The notes beneath the pieces were generated by a model that searched no databases, had not been told where the DNA came from, and worked only from the letters and a program-made list of their open reading frames with translations. This document shows, piece by piece, positions 56,985 through 64,000 of a DNA stretch of 64,000 bases. The stretch is from the NCBI GenBank assembly GCA_037576215.1, contig JBANDB010000005.1:4030001-4094000 (forward strand). The letters are read 5' to 3'. This stretch comes from Armillaria gallica (lineage: Eukaryota > Basidiomycota > Agaricomycetes > Agaricales > Physalacriaceae). Positions within the stretch are counted from its first letter, which is position 1; every line of letters starts with the position of its first letter. The position numbers were made by a program, and so were the translations under genes.

Positions 56985-59148
56985 ATGAAGGCCACTCTTA
57001 CTCGTTCTGCGCGTCTGGGACGCAAGGGTCATATATTCGGCCAAGTCCTCAACGATACCCCTTCCATTCCAGAGAGGGAGTTGGCAAAGCAAATGTCTCG
57101 ACGTATAAAAAAGGCCGAGAAAGATGAACGTATGGACATAACAATGGCACTGACCCCCGTGAAAACGTGCGTAGACTTGCATTGCTTATTTCGTACTTGA
57201 TTTTCACGAGTCAATTAGCTACATGGGCGGTTTCACGAGGCCCAAGGAATTCCGAATGGGTAACTGGCTCAGCGGCGGACGCTACCTTTCTAATTCGAAG
57301 ATGTACGAGACGCCGCACCAAGCAGCGTACGAGCCTCATACCATCTTCCTCCTCGAGTCCCGCTACCCCATCAAGTACGGCATCGGCCGCACGGAATGCG
57401 TCGACCATATTGTTGCCTTCTGCCGTGCCGCCGACTTTGAGGCCGTCCTTAGGCGCTACAATTCGTCTCGCGCGCCGTCAGAGGCGCTGGAGTCGATGGA
57501 CAACGCCCGCTGGCCCTGGACGCCGCAGAAGAAGCTGAAGCGGGTTCTATACAATCTCCATGGCGAGCTCAAGGACAGTCTTGAGAACAGCGAGGATGAT
57601 CTCTTGCAGGAGCCCGTGGTTTCACCTAATGTGGCCGCTGACCTTGCGACGTCACCCACACCGCCTCGTCGGGAGCGGCCCGAGCGTCCGGAGGATAAGC
57701 TGAAGCAGACGCGCGCCGTTGTTCAGCGACATAAAGAGGCCGACCTTGGAACATTCAATGCCGAGATGATATCTAGGCAGGAAAAGGTCCCTTTCGAGGT
57801 TGAACACACTGACGGCACCTTCCACCATCCAAGCGGTTTCAAGCCTCCAACGTCTGCCAATGGCTTTGCCCAGTCCCCCCTCCCTCCTCCCGATGCAGTT
57901 GACATGCGTCCGGTCCGCCAAGGATCTAACAACCCCGATGCCGCAGTGGATGCCGAACAGTGGAAGGTGATCCGAGATTTGGAGGAAAAGGGCGGCGCAC
58001 TCATGGCAGACCTGACAGCTAGTGCAATGATTGGTGTCGTCGCCCGCACGGAACCGCGAGACGAGAAGATACCCACAGAAGTCAGCGGCGTCGTCACACA
58101 AGGATCTTCTCAACCTCCACAGCACGCGTCTGGCTTCATACCCCCCACTCCTGCTATGGCCCGAGGAGAAACCGAAGCGCTAACCCATACTGTCATATCT
58201 GACACCTCGGACAAGGATGCTGTTGAACAACACCAAATGGCTGTTACCGCGCTCAGAAAACAGTACCAGGAGGCGATCAAGGAGGAGCCATTCTGGCGTC
58301 CGTTGCTTGCGTTGACGGTCGCCACGCGTCCGATGGGGGCTTCAATTGTGCGTCTGGCAAAGTCACTATCGCGTGGATTGCCCTTCCATGCTACGCTCGA
58401 TAACCACGACCGCAAGTCAACGGCAACGCTGGGCAACCGATTCCGCTGTCTCCGCCTGCAGAGGATGGAAGACCTGGCCGTCGAAATGTCGCAGCTCCTT
58501 GCCGGTGCTAGGGGTGGATTGGTCGGGATACGCTTTAGCCCGGAGGACAGAGGACGAGGGCTTAATGGCGAGGGTCTGGATGCTCCGATACCCTGGGAGA
58601 AGCGGGTCATCGGCGTTGGTATCGGATCCTGGTACGAGCGCGCCGAGGAGCTGAAAGAAACCTACCGTCTCGAAGGAGAGGAGGAAGTAAAGCAAAAGTA
58701 CATCCCCGGCGACAAAAACGACGCATTCCTCGTCTACGATATCGACGAGAAGGGCCGAACGGACAGGACTGACCTCCCTTGGCAGGCTCATGCCGACTCG
58801 GACACGCTCACGGTCCCCGCCAAGCTCCAGGACGTCCTCGACGAGATCGACGAGCTTTCGAACGCGCTGGACGAGGAGCGCGACCTGATTGCGGATCCCA
58901 TCCACGTGCTGGTCCCCGCAAGGGAGGAGGTACGCGATGCGGAGGGATACATCGTTGAGCCCCGAGATGTCGCGCCGGTCGTCCTGGTGAAGAGCGCGAA
59001 TCGGGACCCGCCGCCGGGGTTCCATCTGTTGTACGGCGGCCAGGCGCGGAAGCATATGAAGGACAGAATTGATTATCTGAATAAACTTCATAAGGGAGAG
59101 CTGGCGAGGCATTTTGCGAGTAGACTCAACCAGGTTGTGTACCCGTAG
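56985..59148 (+). CDS. Large uncharacterised protein, two exons
   Basis: Exon 1 (56985-57166) encodes MKATLTRSARLGRKGHIFGQ and a basic helix (KQMSRRIKKAEKDERM). A 52-base intron leads to exon 2 (57219-59148), for 703 residues in total. Notable segments are YMGGFTRPKEFRMGNWLSGG, GRTECVDHIVAFCRAADFEA, a Pro-rich linker (FKPPTSANGFAQSPLPPPD), an Ala/Arg-rich helical region (LLALTVATRPMGASIVRLAK) and an acidic C-terminal part (LQDVLDEIDELSNALDEERD). The basic, Ser/Thr/Arg start could be a mitochondrial presequence. Codon use is strongly biased to C/G in third positions, suggesting high expression. I do not recognise the family. Confidence 0.8.
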
Positions 59149-59421
59149 AGCAGATCTTGTACTACCCCCACTTATTGAATATTCTTTGTAATCTAAAGGT
59201 ATCTTACAGACTAGGTTTTTCGAAGTCGCTGCAAGTCAGTAGAGGGCAACGCAAAGATCAAACGCTTGCTAGACAACGAGTGCGCAGTTCAAGGGTCCCG
59301 TCGGTTTTTGACATACGCCTCCCTGCGCATATTTAGTCTCTTGATTGACACGCCGTCCGAGTCATGGTCATCGCTGAAAGCAAAAAGAAGATACTCACAT
59401 AGCAGTAGTGTTGCATCTGTA

Positions 59422-59898
59422 TTACTGTACTATTTCAACCGTAAGTTCAGTCACTGTTTAATTTTGTTAGGTGTTATGACAGTATTTCATCGGGTTGTCA
59501 GTTCAGACACTGATGTTAGGCGTTAGGACTTACCAGTTCAGTTCAGTTCAGCCAGCATGGCCCGAGCTTCAGCGAGCTGAATTGAAAAACCTTAGCACAT
59601 GTAGTACCATACTCTCAGTCCTTTACCAGAATCTGCTTAAGTGTTTCGAGGATAACTGGCATGACACTAAGTTTTGGGAGCAGGAAGATCAGGAGGAAGC
59701 CAGATTTACATACATTATTGTACAATTATCGTAGTTATGCACAAAAAATTAGATTTAAGAGGCAAATTTTAGCCCTATTTTGGTTTGCACGGATGTCAGT
59801 TCAGACCCCTCTGTTAGGCGTTAGGACATATGAAATAGGTTCAGTTCAGAGTCCGCTGTTAGGCGTTAGGTGAACTTACGGTTGAAATAGTACAGTAA
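59422..59898. mobile_element. MITE-like element with 28-bp terminal inverted repeats
   Basis: Bases 59422-59449 are the exact reverse complement of 59871-59898 (core TACTATTTCAACCGTAAG). Inside, a motif GTTAGGCGTTAGG recurs near 59516, 59813 and 59858, with a diverged form near 59468. It is usually preceded by TCAG-rich sequence (TTCAGTTCAGTTCAG at about 59530). The 477-bp length and absence of a coding frame with transposase motifs fit a non-autonomous DNA transposon. No clear target-site duplication is visible next to the repeats as delimited. It lies 273 bases downstream of the preceding gene. Confidence 0.75.
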
Positions 59899-61651
59899 AC
59901 GAGACAGGTGATGGCATGCAAAAATGGATATCGAGTATTGTACATCATATCTGCGCGTCATAGATGAAGCAGAACAAGCAGTTCCAACATAGCTCGCTCC
60001 TCTCCAAGGGACAAACAAGTCGCGATCGGTGAATTCGCACAATGGGTTTCGTTGAGATTTCACAGCGCGGGAGGAGCGGACCGCGGCACGTGAGCACAGT
60101 GTGAAATTTTGGCGAGTTCAGAGATCGTTTCACCTCTTCCTCTCGCAGTCAGCACCGCCGACTCTCCATTTCACTACCCTCCCTCCCACCCTTGAGTCTT
60201 GATTCTAGGGAAGCGCGTCTTCCTCTGGAATCTCACTCACGAGACGAATAAGTACACCTGAGAAGCAGGTGTCCTTGTTTTCTCTCCATCCCACTCTGGT
60301 TAGGAGGAAGCTGCTTAGGCAGCGCCCCAGCTGATATACACAGCTGTGGGGCGACTATTTGTGGATGGTCAAAATAAAATCAAAATCCGAGATGCCGCAC
60401 TTTGATACTATTTTGACTCGTCCAAAATAGCCGCCGCCCAGCCTGTGATAGGTTCTGTCACCTTCCCGGCCTAAAACGACTTCAGGACCCTATTACTAGG
60501 ATCTCGTAAGAGCTGGGATTCGGTTTCGTCTGAGTTCAATTTTAACGTGGATTCACAATGGAACGAAGAAGCTAATGTCTTACTAACTCTTGGCAGATAT
60601 TATTGTGCATGTTGAATAATCATCAAGAGTACAACAAAAGTGCGTACACGCACCTACTATCACCTGTGTCGTTATGCTAAATGACCGTCCTTTTTAAGGT
60701 CCCCGAAAAGCTCCTGATCTCTCTACATCATACATGGCACGTTCGTTCACTACCCTTGTCCCGGACAGCTCCCAAATTACGTAGAACTGCTCAAGGGCGA
60801 AGGGATTTTTGAAATGTTGGCATAGTGCGACGAGCGACCTCGTTGCGCATTGGGTTCAACTACCATTCTACGCAACCCAGGTGTGTTTGCGAAGCATGTG
60901 GTCCATTGTTTCATAGTCAGGTCGAGGAGAGAATATCTCCGCGTTACTGGATGTTCTGCAGGCACAGGGGAGAATTACCCGGACAGTACTTGGCGTTAGT
61001 GTCTTGTCTGTGGTTCTGCTCCATTCTTGAAGGTGACTTGTGAGTCCTCCAAGTGGATTGTCCTGCGAGCATGTTAGCACCGCGAATCGTCCGCCACCGT
61101 GGTCTCCGCTCATCCCTTTTTTTACTCAATGCAACGCCTATCTTGGCAGCTACTCGCAACGTTTCAGTTTTGAACAGTGAGTCATAAACATTAGTTCCCC
61201 CCGCTCACTCATATATATAAGATGGAGATATGCGACATAGATGAATGGTGTGCCTTGCAGCAGTTACCGTTGCTCTGGAATTTAAAAGACGGGAAATGGC
61301 GATGACTACTTCGGGGTGACCGAAATTTTTGGTCTCGCATGATTTGAATCTGGACTACAACCAAAGGCCCCGGGCAGTCCTAGTACCCAAAACTTTAACT
61401 GCGGTCACGAAACACATTTGTTTCCGAACCATTGCGACACACCACTCGGTAAATGCTGATATTGAGTTCCAGTGTGTTCGAGATCATCGTCGTAAGTCTC
61501 AGGGCCACAAGCGCTAAAAGGACCAGTATGAGACTGCACGTTGTTCGCTCTTCATCTTTCATGCACACACTCTCTCATTTGCACATATTGAAGCAGAACT
61601 GAGAATCGGTGGCGACCACCGATATTTTGTTCTCACTGTCTCGATCTGAGG
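59899..61651. other. Intergenic region
   Basis: No gene was recognised. A C/T-rich block lies at about 60125-60260. Stretches at 60777-61159 are open in several frames without motifs. Confidence 0.35.
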
Positions 61652-62638
61652 ATGTTATTAGTAGAGGTTAGTAGTCTTCCCTCATCTGCTGTATTTTGTG
61701 ATTGCCTTTTCAAATTGCCTTCCATATAGACCTCCTTGAATTCTTTCTCATTCTACTCTTTCATTGCGAGCGTGACTGTGCTCGTCTATGATCTACTCCT
61801 TCTTCTCCCCACTGAAATTAATTATGTGTGGCTTCCTAGACCCGTACATCCACTCCTACTGCTGTTCGCATTGAATCGCTACTTGCCTTTGATCGATGCG
61901 GCGATCGCCATCAACTGGCTCCTGCACAACCCCAGTGTTGCTCAGTGCCGTCAGCTTTCCTACGTTACAGTCCCACTCGCGGCCCTTGGGATTCTTATAT
62001 CGCAGGTGATCCTCATGATCCGCACGTATGCAATATGGGATAGACACAGAGTGGTGTTTTGGTGCTTTATCGGGATTGGGATCTTCTCTTTTATACCGGG
62101 CGCAGTCGGTCTTGGTATACAACTCAAGACGGGCCAATGTGGGTTGCTTGCCATCCGTGATAGTCGAGAACTCAATACTGTCTAATTCGCAGTCGTCGGT
62201 GATGATCCTGGCTGCTTCAGTCACCCTTCGAAGATAGCAAACTTGCTCTACATCCCCGTGCTCGTTTCAGAGACGATTATTGCTTCGCTCACGCTCATCA
62301 AGGGTGTACAGCACCTCCGCCGTTCATCCCACCCATTTCTCGCAGAGCTATATATCTCTGGGATGTTCTTCTATGCATGCCTCCTCCTTGTTACTCTCAC
62401 AAATATCCTTGTCCCCATGTGGGCTGCCGGCATCGCACCCTTCCTCCGTTCTTTTCAAAGCATCCTTCATTCCATCCTGACCAACCGCATCATGCTACTC
62501 ATTCTCACGCAGAGACGGACATATCGACTTTATCCTAGTGAAGAACTGTACACGGGTGACATCGAACTGTCTGATATCACTTCTGATGGTCTTGGATCTG
62601 GAAACGACGCGAAAAATGTACCAGGAATGACGCCCTGA
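61652..62638 (+). CDS. DUF6533 multi-pass membrane protein
   Basis: Exons 61652-61666, 61730-62138 and 62193-62638 give 289 residues. The short first exon (MLLVE) was chosen because the main exon has no ATG before its first membrane span. The DUF6533 block follows: FIASVTVLVYDLLLLLPTEI, a Trp-containing loop, LFALNRYLPLIDAAIAINWL, ILISQVILMIRTYAIWDRHR. Further spans are CFIGIGIFSFIPGAVGLGIQ, LYIPVLVSETIIASLTLIKG and MFFYACLLLVTLTNILVPMW; the tail is polar. This seven-span family is greatly expanded in mushrooms, with no established function. The frame is intact. Confidence 0.85.
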
Positions 62639-62790
62639 CCCGACGGAAGATAGAGCCAACGGTGGAAATAAAGTGCCCTTGAATGGTAGCCGAATCAATG
62701 TACCGCCTGTAATGATTATTAACAATGCCGTATTTTACGAGAACGTCTCTGATAAATCAGATTCATCGAAAGTGTAAGAATACATTCACA

Positions 62791-64000
62791 CAATTCAGTG
62801 CAGAAGATCGCCGTCGACAGATACATTGCCAGGGACAACCGTCGCCAACGCAGTTTTCTCACGACGGTGGGCACGGTAAATCAAGCGAGTTTCAGTATGA
62901 CAGTAATTGAGCGATCAGGAAGCTAGCCCTGGAGACATATAAGTTCAACATTGAAAAGCGTGCTTAATGCGTGCCTCACTCAAATCCTCTTGGGCAAGTC
63001 TCTTCAGCAGAGTGTGATGGCCGCTGTCTACAGTTGCACCCTTGGTAAGTATCTTCTACTATCTTAGCCAATATCGAGGAGAAGGAAGAACAAATGCTGC
63101 CCAGTGACAGACAGAATTTCACTTTGTCAGGACTCGTAGTAAACAGTGAGAGAAACGATCTCAGAGCGACACTTTTGACTTAGGATACCTTGTACTGGCG
63201 AACACGAAGAACATGGGGACTAAGTAGTAGAAATATCTGCGGCTGCTTCTTCGGATATACCGAGTGCATCCGCGACGCGTCCAATGCATCCAAAGTGTTG
63301 CCTTTTCTGGACTCTGTCACACACTTCGACCACCACCACTACCGATTGTCCTCCGAGAGACAAGAGAACTCGTTCATTCAAATTTGCGAGTTATGAAGCT
63401 TCGCACTTACCTTTTAATACCCAGATAAGGATTATCTCAATAGATTCCGGAGCATGCAATGATGTACGTAACATTGAATTCCGTCTGAATTGATCAAGGG
63501 TCGACGATTGAACTGGAATCCACGCTGATTTTTTCCGGGCGCGCACTGCTCATCTATGGCAGGGTCAGATGCTCTTTTGCAACATGACAGTCAGCCGCAT
63601 TTTGAGTGTAGACCTGGAGCTACTTTAGCAGCGGGAAATTTCGTGACAACTCTGCACTCCTAGTCGATGCCCTCATTTAATACTATTCTGGCCGAAGAGG
63701 CTGGTGTAGCACCCTCAGATTCATATAAATTGTCGGTAACACTCTCGTTCTCACACTGATCTCTGTACTGATCTTAATACTTCAGAACGGGTCCCCTGGT
63801 ACAGCTCTAATCTTATATACCAGAAAGCGGCGGTCGCTCAGTTTTCATGCAGTTGATCGGCTGCTTCCTCAGTCTCATATTATATGGGATCCTGTGCGAT
63901 CAAGTCTGTGAGTGGTCCTATCCTTGTCCGCACGGTGTTGGCTGTCCTTTACTCACTCATCCAAAGACATATATTACATCTCCTTTCCTAAGGATAATCT
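62791..64000 (+). repeat. Dispersed direct duplication, copy B (runs off the window)
   Basis: Same order of blocks as 52712-53830, including CATTGCCAGGGACAACCGTC, GAGCGATCAGGAAGCTAGCC and CTCATATTATATGG. It is cut by the window end, so its right border is unknown. Confidence 0.8.
63667..64000 (+). CDS. DUF6534 membrane protein, 5' part only
   Basis: Paralogue of the gene at 53521. Exon 1 opens MPSFNTILAEEAGVAPSDSY; after introns at matching positions come LTGPLLIGCFLSLILYGILC, DQVYIYYISFPKDN, and then the window ends. All splice sites seen are canonical and the frame is open, so nothing shows it is broken. It was clearly produced by the duplication marked at 62791. Confidence 0.7.

Noticed and set aside
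61320..61400. A tRNA-like 3' half on the minus strand (GATTCAAATC followed by an acceptor-like end)
   Set aside because: No matching 5' acceptor strand, D-arm or anticodon arm could be folded upstream.

Overview
The window looks like nuclear DNA of a mushroom-forming basidiomycete (Agaricomycetes). Genes are cut by many short GT-AG introns of about 45-60 bases, and the families are typical of that class: DUF6534 and DUF6533 membrane proteins, F-box proteins, a mucin-like Asn/Pro/Gly-rich membrane protein, an OrdA-like P450, a metacaspase, a CorA-like protein and small secreted proteins. No rRNA, tRNA, CRISPR or prokaryotic feature was seen.

Layout. 1-1218 (-): disordered Ser/Pro-rich protein running off the left edge. 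1.2-7.6 kb: mostly empty, with an F-box remnant and a long perfect inverted repeat. 7.7-8.1 kb (+): small two-exon gene. 8.3-10.3 kb (-): P450. 11.1-13.2 kb (+): DUF6534 membrane protein. 14.5-16.2 kb (+): GH5 glucan glucosidase with two frameshifts. 16.7-17.8 kb (+): disordered protein. 17.9-20.2 kb (-): GPI1/PIG-Q. 20.4-21.2 kb (+): Rho GTPase. 21.7-23.8 kb (-): metacaspase. 25.85-26.27 kb (+): a 68-residue secreted precursor with three PGW-ending repeats, one per exon, the most interesting locus here. 27.4-29.0 kb (-): frameshifted F-box gene. 29.1-30.0 kb: tandem duplication. 30.4-33.7 kb (+): fused lysine-ketoglutarate reductase/saccharopine dehydrogenase. 34.2-35.8 kb (-): frameshifted F-box gene. 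37.7-42.0 kb (+): broken mucin-like gene. 42.4-42.7 kb (+): 76-residue protein. 43.0-43.7 kb (-): secreted Cys-rich protein. 44.5-46.0 kb (+): intact F-box gene. 46.7-49.1 kb (-): CorA-like protein. 50.7-51.9 kb (-): EAF3/MRG protein. 53.5-55.0 kb (+): DUF6534 protein, whose 5' part is duplicated at 62.8-64.0 kb. 57.0-59.1 kb (+): large uncharacterised protein. 59.4-59.9 kb: terminal-inverted-repeat element. 61.7-62.6 kb (+): DUF6533 protein.

Housekeeping genes (GPI anchor synthesis, Rho signalling, lysine metabolism, chromatin) alternate with lineage-specific and decaying genes; no operon-like pathway grouping is evident. Several otherwise well-conserved genes carry single-base frameshifts, some in short homopolymers, so either the assembly has residual indel errors or these are recent pseudogenes. 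All exon joins were made by eye from splice sites and reading frame, without alignment to a database.
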